From NCBI RefSeq assembly GCF_039830135.1, contig NZ_CP156081.1:978001-1042000 (forward strand): a stretch of DNA of 64,000 nt, read 5' to 3'. The first letter of the stretch is position 1. Every line of letters begins with the position of its first letter. Below, piece after piece: positions 37,325 through 45,350 of the stretch. The translations under genes were made by a program, and so were the position numbers. The stretch comes from Defluviimonas sp. SAOS-178_SWC (GTDB taxonomy: Bacteria > Pseudomonadota > Alphaproteobacteria > Rhodobacterales > Rhodobacteraceae). The notes beneath the pieces are model-generated. The model had not been told where the DNA came from, did not search any database, and worked only from the letters and a program-made list of their open reading frames with translations.

Positions 37325-38995
37325 TCAGAGCGGGGGCGGGGGCGGGACGGCGGAGAGAATTTCGGCCCAGAGCAACCGCTTGTCCACGGGCTTCGACACG
37401 AAGCCTGTAAGCCCGAGTGACATGTAGAAGTCGCGCTGCCGGGCCACCGCGTCGGCGGTGAGCGCCACGACCGGAATATTGGCCCAGTCGGCGCCGGAGC
37501 CACGGATTTCGCGGAACGTCGCCTCGCCGTCCATGTCGGGCATGTTCATGTCGAGAAGGACGATATCGAACTCGCCTTCCGCGAGCCGTTCCAGCGCGTC
37601 GCTGCCGCCGGACGCTTCATCGGCCTCGATCCGGAGCGCGCGCAGCATCTGCACCACGACGAAGCGGTTCGTCGCGATGTCATCGACGACCAGCGCGCGA
37701 AGCCGACCATAGACCGTCTCGGCCCCGGTGGCGGGCGGGTCCGGGACGGTGACGAAGGGCAGCTCGATCCGCGCGACGAGGCTGCCGTCGGGCGCGCGGA
37801 GGATCGCCGCCTTGGCCCCGATCACCTCGGCGATACTGTGGACCAGTGTCAGCGCCAACGACCCCTCGGCCGGCGTCTGGTCGCGCTGGTCGGCGGGGCG
37901 GGAGGGTTCGCGCCCGGCAATGGTGAGACGCAGCCGGTCCTTCCGGCCCGGCGCCAGCGCGCAGCGCATGTTGATGGCAGGCGGCCGGCCGGTGGGCTGT
38001 TCGTTCAGGACGATCGCGCTGAGATGGCTGAGGCATTTCCGCAGGAGCACCGGATCGAACCGCCCGAATTCCGGCACTTCCGGCGCAATCTCGATCGTGA
38101 CATCCGGGTCGGTGTGGCCATTGAGCGGCAGCTTCATCGACGCGACGACTTCAAGCTCGGGGCGGATCACCGCGGTCACCGGTTGAAACCGGACCTCGCC
38201 TTCGGTGACGGAGGCGAGGTCGATCACGTCCTCGACCAGCATCTGCATGCCGCGGGCGGCCGATTCGACGGCGGCGGCATGTCCGCGCACGGTCGCCGGG
38301 TCGGCCTGTTCGCGCATCAGCTGGCTGTGGCCGAGGATGACGTTGAGCGGGGTGCGGACCTCGTGGCTCATCGCCGAGAGGAAGCGCGATTTCGCGCGGC
38401 TCGTCTCGCGGGCATGGGCGATGGCGGCGACGAGTTCCGACTGGGTCCGATGGTTCTGCACCAGCGCCGAGGCGAAATACCCCAGGAGAACGATGACCCC
38501 GGCCACGGCGAGGGCGGCATCCATGTTGACGATCGGGTCGAACAGATATTGCAGCGGCAGCCAGAGCAGCGCGAGGGCTGGTGGCAGGCCGCTGAGGATG
38601 CCCATTCCAAGGTGGGTGGAGCGCACGACCGACACGTTCAGAAGGGCGCCGATCAGCGAAAGGACCCCGGTGAATTTCACCAGCGGGTCGGGATTGAGCC
38701 AGATGAAGAGGGCCGGCAGGCTATAGGCCGCAAGTCCGATCAACGAGGAGGCGAGAAACGCGGTGCGCCGGCCCGGCGTCGGGTTCTCGTCGTAGGCGCG
38801 CATCTGGCGGAAGAGGGCGACCTCGGACCCGACAATGACCAGGTAGGTCAGGAACACCGCCCAGAACGGCAGAAAGAACCCGAACACGACGCAGGTGAGC
38901 GCGATGCCGATCTGACGCGAGACGAGATCGGCTTCCAGCCGCTCTCTCTGACGCGTAATTTCGTCCTGCCACGTCGCCCGATCAATCATCGCCAT
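37325..38995 (-). CDS. Hybrid sensor histidine kinase/response regulator with degenerate ATPase domain
   Basis: A 556-aa membrane protein. Six to seven hydrophobic segments (about 28-55, 80-100, 108-180) form a sensor region. The DHp domain carries AMSHEVRTPLN (His211). A receiver domain occupies 433-550, with acidic pair Asp438/Asp439, phosphoacceptor Asp482 in LLDMNMPDMDG and Lys535. The ATPase region (about 280-415) lacks a normal N box (it reads CLSHLSAIVLNEQ) and I see no DxGxG or GLGL boxes. It may therefore not autophosphorylate and could act in reverse, as a phosphatase or relay. The start is ATG at 38995 or 38989. Confidence 0.8.
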   Translation of the reverse strand: MAMIDRATWQDEITRQRERLEADLVSRQIGIALTCVVFGFFLPFWAVFLTYLVIVGSEVALFRQMRAYDENPTPGRRTAFLASSLIGLAAYSLPALFIWLNPDPLVKFTGVLSLIGALLNVSVVRSTHLGMGILSGLPPALALLWLPLQYLFDPIVNMDAALAVAGVIVLLGYFASALVQNHRTQSELVAAIAHARETSRAKSRFLSAMSHEVRTPLNVILGHSQLMREQADPATVRGHAAAVESAARGMQMLVEDVIDLASVTEGEVRFQPVTAVIRPELEVVASMKLPLNGHTDPDVTIEIAPEVPEFGRFDPVLLRKCLSHLSAIVLNEQPTGRPPAINMRCALAPGRKDRLRLTIAGREPSRPADQRDQTPAEGSLALTLVHSIAEVIGAKAAILRAPDGSLVARIELPFVTVPDPPATGAETVYGRLRALVVDDIATNRFVVVQMLRALRIEADEASGGSDALERLAEGEFDIVLLDMNMPDMDGEATFREIRGSGADWANIPVVALTADAVARQRDFYMSLGLTGFVSKPVDKRLLWAEILSAVPPPPPL

Positions 38996-39052
38996 TCGCC
39001 GAAAGTCCTTGCCGTCCGTTGCTCTGCAGCGAAATAGCCGCTTGGGGCGACG

Positions 39053-39547
39053 TCAGGTCACTTTAAGGTCATTCTGTCCAAGTGCATAGGCTTTAGCGAA
39101 GCCACCGTTAAGATGGCCGCTGTCGACCTCGAAGACGACAAAATGGAAGTCCGCGAAATCGACATAAAGGCCGGATTTCGGGTGGTGCTGAAGCCAGGCG
39201 GCGCGCAGTCGGGCCCGTTCCTCGGCCGATGGTTCGAGGAAGCGCGCGGTTGCCCGGAGCGTGAGGCGCGGATGGGTCAGCGGATCGCCCTTGACGCCCG
39301 GTTCCCCGATCAGGAGAGAGGCGCGCGGATCGGCGCGGAGCGCTCGGGCATGGAGCGCGAGGTCGGAGACCAGCGTCATCGGTTGCCCGTCGGGGCCGAG
39401 GCCGAAGGCGATGCGGCTGACGAAGGGCGCTCCGGTCGCCGGTTCGATCACGCCGAGGGCGGCGACGCGCGCAGATCCGAGCAGGTCGCGGGCCAGTGTC
39501 CGTGCGTCGTCGTCGGTCTCGCGGATCGGGTTGATCTTGTCGGTCAT
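39053..39547 (-). CDS. Pyridoxamine-5'-phosphate-oxidase-fold protein (HugZ-like)
   Basis: A 164-aa split-barrel flavin-binding-fold protein. Its N-terminal ARDLLGSARVAALG, the GAPFVSRIAFGLG strand and the ALRADPRASLLIGEPG segment match the HugZ/PNPOx-like group that includes haem-utilisation proteins. It binds FMN, F420 or haem in different members; the ligand here is unknown. The C-terminal part (FADFHFVVFEVDSGHLNGGFAKAY, shortened) is typical. The ATG at 39547 is chosen from the family's length. It diverges from the SulP gene with 97 bp between. Confidence 0.75.
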   Translation of the reverse strand: MTDKINPIRETDDDARTLARDLLGSARVAALGVIEPATGAPFVSRIAFGLGPDGQPMTLVSDLALHARALRADPRASLLIGEPGVKGDPLTHPRLTLRATARFLEPSAEERARLRAAWLQHHPKSGLYVDFADFHFVVFEVDSGHLNGGFAKAYALGQNDLKVT

Positions 39548-39644
39548 CGCGGCAGACTCCGTTCCGGCCGGCGGGTTCCGGCCCTTCCTTGACAGTCCGT
39601 GCCCGCGATCCCACTCTCGCACCAAATCGTGGACACGGGGCATC

Positions 39645-41336
39645 ATGGATCGTAGAGGCGGCGGCGCAAGCCCCAGTTTTTCCGAGCAGTATCTGCCGAA
39701 ACTCGTCACCGTCCTGAGCGAGGGCTACGGCAAGGCCGAATTGCGGGCCGACGCGCTGGCCGGGTTGACGGTTGCCATCGTCGCGCTGCCGCTCTCGATG
39801 GCCATCGCGATCGCGTCCGGCGTCGGGCCCGAGCGCGGGCTGATCACCGCCATCGTCGGCGGCGCCGCGGTCTCCGCCCTCGGCGGGTCGCGGTTCCAGA
39901 TCGGCGGTCCGGCGGGCGCCTTCATCATCCTCGTCGCGGCCTGCGTTGCCGATATCGGCGTCGGCGGCCTTCTGACGGCCACGCTGTTGGCCGGGCTTTT
40001 CATGATGGTCGCCGGCTTCTTGCGCCTCGGGGCCTATGTGAAGTTCATTCCCTACCCGGTCACGGTGGGTTTCACGTCCGCCATCGCGGTCATCATCTTC
40101 GCCAGCCAGATCAAGGACCTTTTCGGCCTGACCATCGGCGGGCCGGAGCCGGGTCCGCTTCTCGAAAAGCTCGGCGTCCTCTGGGCGGCGCGGGACACCG
40201 TCACGCCGGCAGCCATTGCGCTGGCATTGGGAACCGTCGCGGTCATCCAGGGACTGAAGCGGCTGAAACCGGGCTGGCCGGGGATGCTGATCGCGGTCGT
40301 CGGGGCGGCGCTTTTCACGTCGGTCCTCGGCCTTCCGGTCGAGACCATCGGATCGCGGTTCGGGGCCTTGCCCCGCGTCCTGCCGGCACCGGAGTTTCCC
40401 GATCTCGGCCTGGCCGCGCTCCAGGCGGCCATACCCTATGCAGTCAGCTTTACCCTGCTCGGCGCAATCGAATCGCTTCTCTCCGCCGTCGTTGCCGATG
40501 GCATGACCGGCCGCCACCACCGCTCGAACGCGGAGCTGGTGGCGCAGGGTGTCGCCAATATCGCCTCGGCCCTTTTCGGTGGCATCACCGTCACCGGCAC
40601 CATCGCCCGGACGGCGACCAACGTCCGGGCCGGTGCCCACGGGCCGGTCGCGGGCATCCTCCATTCCGCCTTCGTCCTTGTCTTCATGATGGTCTTCGCG
40701 CCGCTGGCCTCGGCGATCCCGCTGGCGGCGCTCGCCGGGGTCCTCGCCGTCGTGGCCTGGAACATGATCGAGAAGGAGGAGGCGTGGATGCTCCTGCGCA
40801 CCTCCTCGGGCGACGCACTGGTGCTCGCGGTGACGTTTTTCCTCGTCATCTTCCGCGACCTGACCGAGGGCATCCTCGTCGGCTTCGTCCTCGGCGCCGT
40901 TCTCTTCATCCGCCGCATGTCCGAGGCCGCCCATGTCGAGGAGCGCGCGCCCCTGGTGGAGGACGACCGCGCCGACGAGGCGAGTCCCTACGATTCCGGC
41001 AGGGCGACCGATCACGACATCCTCGTCTACCGGATCAAGGGGGCGTTCTTCTTCGGCGCCGCCTCGACCGTCGGAGCGGTCCTTGACCGGATCGCAGACC
41101 GGCCGAGCGCCTTCGTGCTCGACTTCGCCGAGGTGCCCTTCCTCGACAGCACGGCCGCCCATTCGGTCGAACTCCTGGCGCGGAAGATGGCGCGGAAGGG
41201 CGGGCGGCTCTATCTCACCGGCACCAGTCCCGACATCCGCCGCACGCTCCTCTCGCTCGGTCTGCGCGAGCCGAAGGTCGGCTATGCCCACGATATCGAC
41301 GACGCGGTGGCGGACGCACGGGCGCACTTGTCCTGA
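39645..41336 (+). CDS. SulP-family anion transporter with STAS domain
   Basis: A 563-aa permease of the SLC26/SulP family. An N-terminal transport domain of about 12-14 segments begins LRADALAGLTVAIVALPLSM and includes the ALGGSRFQIGGPAGAF substrate-binding loop. A C-terminal STAS domain (about 455-560) has VLDFAEVPFLDSTAAHSV. SulP proteins carry sulfate, bicarbonate or dicarboxylates with protons or sodium; the ion cannot be told here. The ATG at 39645 follows GGGGCATC. It is divergent from the HugZ-like gene and followed 46 bp later by an AhpD-like gene, possibly in one transcript. Confidence 0.86.
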   Translation: MDRRGGGASPSFSEQYLPKLVTVLSEGYGKAELRADALAGLTVAIVALPLSMAIAIASGVGPERGLITAIVGGAAVSALGGSRFQIGGPAGAFIILVAACVADIGVGGLLTATLLAGLFMMVAGFLRLGAYVKFIPYPVTVGFTSAIAVIIFASQIKDLFGLTIGGPEPGPLLEKLGVLWAARDTVTPAAIALALGTVAVIQGLKRLKPGWPGMLIAVVGAALFTSVLGLPVETIGSRFGALPRVLPAPEFPDLGLAALQAAIPYAVSFTLLGAIESLLSAVVADGMTGRHHRSNAELVAQGVANIASALFGGITVTGTIARTATNVRAGAHGPVAGILHSAFVLVFMMVFAPLASAIPLAALAGVLAVVAWNMIEKEEAWMLLRTSSGDALVLAVTFFLVIFRDLTEGILVGFVLGAVLFIRRMSEAAHVEERAPLVEDDRADEASPYDSGRATDHDILVYRIKGAFFFGAASTVGAVLDRIADRPSAFVLDFAEVPFLDSTAAHSVELLARKMARKGGRLYLTGTSPDIRRTLLSLGLREPKVGYAHDIDDAVADARAHLS

Positions 41337-41382
41337 GCCGGGGAAGCTGCCAGCCTTCGCCTCGGGAAAGAGGGAGGAACCG

Positions 41383-41976
41383 ATGGCCGTTGTGCGCCCG
41401 CTTGACGAAGAAGAGATCGAACCGGGGTTGCGCGCCGAGGTGCAGTTCTTCAAGGGCCCCTTGGGTGTCATCCCGAATTCCGTCCGGACGATGGCGCATC
41501 GGCCCGAGATCGCCCGCGCCTTCACCGCGCTCAATATCGCGGTGATGCAATGCCACGGCGCGGTGACGCCTGAATTCAAGCGGCTTCTCGGCTACATCAC
41601 CTCCTATGTGTCGGGCTGCCGCTATTGCCAGGCGCATACGATCCTGGGTTCGCAGCGCTTCGGGGCGAGCGAGGAGCGGCTGAATTCTGTCTGGGATTTC
41701 GAGGCGAGCCCGCATTTCAGCGACGCCGAGAAGGCGGCCCTGGCCTTCGCGCATGCGGCCGCCGAGGTGCCCAACGGGGTCACGCCTGCGATCGAGGAGC
41801 GGCTGAAGGCGCATTGGGACGATGGCGATATCGTCGAGATCATGGGGGTGATCGCGCTCTTCGGGTATCTCAATCGCTGGAACGACTCGATGGGGTCCGC
41901 GCTCGAGGATCTGCCGATATCGGCGGGGGAACGGTATCTCGCCCCGACGGGCTGGAATGCCGGAAAACATCGCTGA
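41383..41976 (+). CDS. Carboxymuconolactone decarboxylase/AhpD-like protein
   Basis: A 197-aa helical protein of the AhpD/CMD superfamily. The CxxC motif lies in SGCRYCQAHT, followed by the proton-relay His typical of peroxidase-type members. The VEIMGVIALFGYLNRWND segment in the C-terminal helix is also typical. It may be a peroxidase-related enzyme; true carboxymuconolactone decarboxylases lack the CxxC. The ATG at 41383 follows AGGGAGGAA, a strong ribosome binding site. It is probably co-transcribed with the SulP gene. Confidence 0.82.
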   Translation: MAVVRPLDEEEIEPGLRAEVQFFKGPLGVIPNSVRTMAHRPEIARAFTALNIAVMQCHGAVTPEFKRLLGYITSYVSGCRYCQAHTILGSQRFGASEERLNSVWDFEASPHFSDAEKAALAFAHAAAEVPNGVTPAIEERLKAHWDDGDIVEIMGVIALFGYLNRWNDSMGSALEDLPISAGERYLAPTGWNAGKHR

Positions 41977-42355
41977 TTCCGGCCCGGTCCCGGCGGACCG
42001 AATCGCTCCGGAGAGTTTAAGCGCTAACGGAACGCCGGTTTGCCGGGCGCGATTCCAGCGCGCGCGCTTGGAAAAAAGACTCCTGGCGACGCATTGCCGG
42101 TTCTCCGCGGAAAGATGCCGAAATCGTGAACAGGCAAGGGCTTGTTTTTGATAGTCAAATTTTCGCCACAATCAAAAAATTAACAGCATTTTCTTAGTTG
42201 ATGTCAATAAATTAACAAAAAAAGTTATTTAACGAAAGGGGTTACGAAAAAATGATCATTCGGTTTACAATGTTGCGCAGGTAAAGGCGTCCGGACAAGG
42301 GCCGGATGGGGGTGCCGCGGTTTCGGCGGCGCCGGATTTGCAGGGAGGACCCACG
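41977..42355 (+). promoter_or_regulatory. Upstream region of acs with AT-rich repeats
   Basis: The 379 bp between the AhpD-like gene and acs include an unusually AT-rich block (about 42140-42255). Within it are an inverted repeat, TTTTTGAT (42145-42152) and ATCAAAAA (42171-42178), and a 9-nt direct repeat AAATTAACA at 42177-42185 and 42209-42217, whose starts are 32 nt apart (three helical turns). A palindrome-like GTTATTTAAC follows at 42224-42233. These look like binding sites for a transcription factor controlling the acetate module. The stretch 42256-42340 is GC-rich leader. I see no gene. Confidence 0.5.
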
Positions 42356-44329
42356 ATGACCGCTTCCAAGGACCATACGGCGCAGGCGCCCGACATTCGC
42401 GCAGTGCCCGCGGGGTTCAAGAACGCCCATGCAGATGCCGCGAAGTATCGCGAGATGTACGCGGAATCGATGAGCGACCCGGACGCGTTCTGGGGGCGCG
42501 AGGGGCTGCGGCTGGACTGGATCAAGCCGTATACCAAGGTCAAGGATACCGACTTCACCTTCGGCAAGGTCTCCATCAAGTGGTTCGAGGACGGCGTGCT
42601 CAACGCCTCGGTCAACTGCATCGACCGTCACCTGAAGGATCGTGCGCTGCAAACGGCGATCATCTGGGAGCCGGACGATCCGAAGACGCCCGCCAAGCAC
42701 ATCACCTATCGCGACCTGTCGCGGAAGGTGAATCAGATGGCCAACGTCCTCCTGAGCCAGGGCGTGATGCGCGGCGACCGGGTGGTGATCTACCTGCCGA
42801 TGATCCCCGAGGCCGCCTATGCGATGCTGGCTTGCGCCCGGATCGGCGCCATCCATTCGATCGTCTTCGCCGGCTTCTCGCCCGACGCGCTCGCCAACCG
42901 GATCAACGATTCCGGCGCGAAGCTGGTGATCACGGCCGACACCGCCCCGCGCGGCGGACGGCGGACCCCGCTCAAGGCCAATACCGACGCGGCGCTCCTC
43001 CATTGCTCGGACAAGGTGCGCTGCCTCGTCGTCAAGCATACCGGCGACCAGACCAGCTGGATCCAGGGCCGCGACGTCGATGTTCTCGCGATGATGGACA
43101 TGGTGAGCCCCGAATGCCCGCCGCGTCCGATGAACGCGGAAGACCCGCTCTTCATCCTCTACACCTCCGGCTCCACCGGCAAGCCGAAGGGCGTGGTGCA
43201 TACGACGGGCGGCTACCTCGTCTTTGCGGCGATGACCCATCAATACACGTTCGACTACCATGAGGGCGACGTCTTCTGGTGTACGGCGGATGTCGGCTGG
43301 GTCACGGGGCACAGCTACATCGTCTACGGCCCGCTCGCCAACGGCGGCACGACGATCATGTTCGAGGGCGTGCCGACCTATCCGGATGCAGGCCGCTTCT
43401 GGGAAGTCTGCGCCAAGCACAAGGTCAACCAGTTCTACACCGCCCCGACCGCCATCCGCGCGCTGATGGGGCAGGGGCCGGAATGGGTCGAGAAGCATGA
43501 CCTCTCGAGTCTGCGGGTGCTCGGCTCGGTCGGCGAGCCGATCAACCCCGAAGCCTGGGTCTGGTACGACAAGTATGTCGGCAAGGGCAAATGCCCGATC
43601 GTGGATACGTTCTGGCAGACCGAAACCGGCGGCCACATGATCACGCCGCTGCCCGGCGCGACCCCGACGAAGCCCGGCGCGGCCACCAACCCGTTCTTCG
43701 GGGTGAAACCTGTCGTTCTCGATCCCGCCACGGCCGTTCGCCAGGGCGAGACGGAATGCGAAGGCGTACTGTGCATCTCCGACAGCTGGCCGGGGCAGAT
43801 GCGCACGCTCTGGGGCGATCACGAGCGTTTCCAGGAAGCCTATTTCAGCCAGTATCGTGGCTACTATTTCACCGGAGACGGCTGCCGCCGCGACAAGGAC
43901 GGCTACTACTGGATCACCGGCCGGGTCGATGACGTGATCAACGTCTCCGGCCACCGGATGGGCACGGCCGAGGTCGAAAGCGCGCTCGTGGCGCATCCGA
44001 AGGTCGCCGAGGCCGCCGTGGTCGGTTATCCGCACGAGGTGAAGGGCCAGGGCATCTATGCCTACGTGACGCTCATGAACGACGAGGAGCCGTCGGACGA
44101 TCTCCGCCAGGAGCTGGTGAAGTGGGTGCGGACCGAGATCGGCCCCATCGCCTCGCCCGACCTGATCCAGTGGGCGCCGGGCCTGCCGAAGACCCGCTCG
44201 GGCAAGATCATGCGCCGCATCCTGCGCAAGATCGCCGAGAACGACTACGGCGCGCTCGGCGATACCTCGACGCTGGCCGATCCCTCGGTCGTCGATGAGT
44301 TGATCGACAACCGCATGAACAGGGGTTGA
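42356..44329 (+). CDS. acsA: Acetyl-CoA synthetase
   Basis: A 657-aa AMP-forming acetyl-CoA synthetase, which turns acetate, ATP and CoA into acetyl-CoA, AMP and PPi. The adenylate-forming motif [23 protein letters not shown] and [19 protein letters not shown] are all present. The regulatory acetylation site is Lys617 in [13 protein letters not shown]. Its size and motif order match AcsA throughout. The ATG at 42356 has CAGGGAGGA upstream; an in-frame ATG 18 nt earlier lacks such a site. Adenylate kinase follows 4 nt later, so the AMP formed can be recycled by a co-translated enzyme. Confidence 0.95.
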   Translation: MTASKDHTAQAPDIRAVPAGFKNAHADAAKYREMYAESMSDPDAFWGREGLRLDWIKPYTKVKDTDFTFGKVSIKWFEDGVLNASVNCIDRHLKDRALQTAIIWEPDDPKTPAKHITYRDLSRKVNQMANVLLSQGVMRGDRVVIYLPMIPEAAYAMLACARIGAIHSIVFAGFSPDALANRINDSGAKLVITADTAPRGGRRTPLKANTDAALLHCSDKVRCLVVKHTGDQTSWIQGRDVDVLAMMDMVSPECPPRPMNAEDPLFILYTSGSTGKPKGVVHTTGGYLVFAAMTHQYTFDYHEGDVFWCTADVGWVTGHSYIVYGPLANGGTTIMFEGVPTYPDAGRFWEVCAKHKVNQFYTAPTAIRALMGQGPEWVEKHDLSSLRVLGSVGEPINPEAWVWYDKYVGKGKCPIVDTFWQTETGGHMITPLPGATPTKPGAATNPFFGVKPVVLDPATAVRQGETECEGVLCISDSWPGQMRTLWGDHERFQEAYFSQYRGYYFTGDGCRRDKDGYYWITGRVDDVINVSGHRMGTAEVESALVAHPKVAEAAVVGYPHEVKGQGIYAYVTLMNDEEPSDDLRQELVKWVRTEIGPIASPDLIQWAPGLPKTRSGKIMRRILRKIAENDYGALGDTSTLADPSVVDELIDNRMNRG

Positions 44330-44333
44330 CCGT

Positions 44334-45017
44334 ATGAGCGACGCCGTTACCGCAAGCCCCGCCGTCCTGATACTGCTCGGCCCCCCGGGGGCCGGGAAGG
44401 GCACCCAGGCGCGAATGCTGGAGGAGCGCTTCGGCCTCATCCAACTCTCGACCGGCGATCTCCTGCGCGCCGCCGTCGCGGCCGGAACGCCGGCCGGCCT
44501 TGCCGCGAAGGCGGTGATGGCGGCGGGCGGGCTCGTCTCGGACGACATCGTTCTCGACATTCTGAAGGACCGCATGGCCGAACCCGACGTTTCGGCCGGT
44601 GTGATCCTCGACGGCTTTCCGCGCACGGCCGGGCAGGCCGCTGCGCTCGACCAGCTTCTGGCCGATCAGGGCCGCGCGGTCAGCGCGGCGATCAGCCTCG
44701 AGGTGGACGACGAGGCGATGGTCGGCCGGGTGGCTGGCCGCTACACCTGCGCCACCTGCGGCGAGGGGTATCATGACGAGTTCAAGCAACCCGCGAGGGC
44801 GGGGATTTGTGACAAATGCGACGGCACGGAATTCAAGCGCCGGGCCGACGACAACGCCGAAACGGTGCGTGAGAGGCTGAAAGCCTACCACGACCAGACG
44901 GCGCCGCTGATCGCGCACTATCGCAGGATGGGCGTGCTCGAGACCGTCGACGCGATGGGGGACATCGCCGGGATCGCTTCGGCGCTCGGCGGCATCGTCC
45001 AGCGCAAGGCGGGATAA
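44334..45017 (+). CDS. adk: Adenylate kinase with zinc-type LID
   Basis: A 227-aa nucleoside monophosphate kinase that interconverts AMP + ATP and 2 ADP. The P-loop GPPGAGKGT is at residues 16-24, LSTGDLLRAAV is the AMP-binding segment and DGFPRT the Walker-type arginine region. The LID carries CATCGEGYH and CDKCDG, a Cys4 zinc-binding arrangement seen in many Gram-positive and some alphaproteobacterial enzymes. It lies directly behind acs, so a role in recycling AMP made by Acs is likely. It may be a second, dedicated copy in this genome, which the window cannot show. Confidence 0.92.
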   Translation: MSDAVTASPAVLILLGPPGAGKGTQARMLEERFGLIQLSTGDLLRAAVAAGTPAGLAAKAVMAAGGLVSDDIVLDILKDRMAEPDVSAGVILDGFPRTAGQAAALDQLLADQGRAVSAAISLEVDDEAMVGRVAGRYTCATCGEGYHDEFKQPARAGICDKCDGTEFKRRADDNAETVRERLKAYHDQTAPLIAHYRRMGVLETVDAMGDIAGIASALGGIVQRKAG

Positions 45018-45079
45018 CGACGGCCGGCGTCCCGACGCACGGGGCGCGGGTGGGAGGAAACTCACGGGAGTAACGCAAT

Positions 45080-45337
45080 ATGGCCGACAAATCTTCGTCA
45101 AACGCCTATTGGACCGCGAACATCAACCTGATCAGGATCAGCCTGATCATCTGGTTCGTCGTGTCTTTCGGGTTCGGCATCCTTCTGAGGCCGATGCTCG
45201 CAGGCATCAAGATCGGGGGCACGGACCTCGGTTTCTGGTTTGCCCAGCAGGGCTCCATCCTCGTGTTCCTGGTGCTGATCTTCGTTTATGCCGCCCGCAT
45301 GAACAAGCTCGACCGTGAACACGGCGTGGAAGAATAA
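45080..45337 (+). CDS. DUF4212 small subunit of sodium:solute symporter
   Basis: An 85-aa protein with two hydrophobic segments (about 17-38 and 50-72) and a charged tail. The NINLIRISLIIWFVVSFGFG and LGFWFAQQGSILVFLVLIF segments match DUF4212, which is found next to, and sometimes fused with, a sodium:solute symporter. It is thought to be a small partner subunit. It precedes the symporter gene by 13 bp and follows adk by 62 bp. The ATG at 45080 is preceded by a GGGAG-type ribosome binding site. Confidence 0.9.
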   Translation: MADKSSSNAYWTANINLIRISLIIWFVVSFGFGILLRPMLAGIKIGGTDLGFWFAQQGSILVFLVLIFVYAARMNKLDREHGVEE

Positions 45338-45350
45338 GGGGATCGGGGAC

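Noticed and set aside
39108..41579. Long minus-strand open frame across the SulP gene
   Set aside because: It is a shadow of the SulP transporter frame, Glu/Arg/Asp-rich with no family.
42090..42105. Sigma54-like promoter (CTGGCGACGCATTGCC) upstream of acs
   Set aside because: The spacing between the GG and GC elements is one base short of the consensus, which sigma54 does not tolerate well.
42242..44626. Long minus-strand open frame opposite acs
   Set aside because: AcsA is unmistakable on the plus strand; the antisense frame has no recognisable motif.
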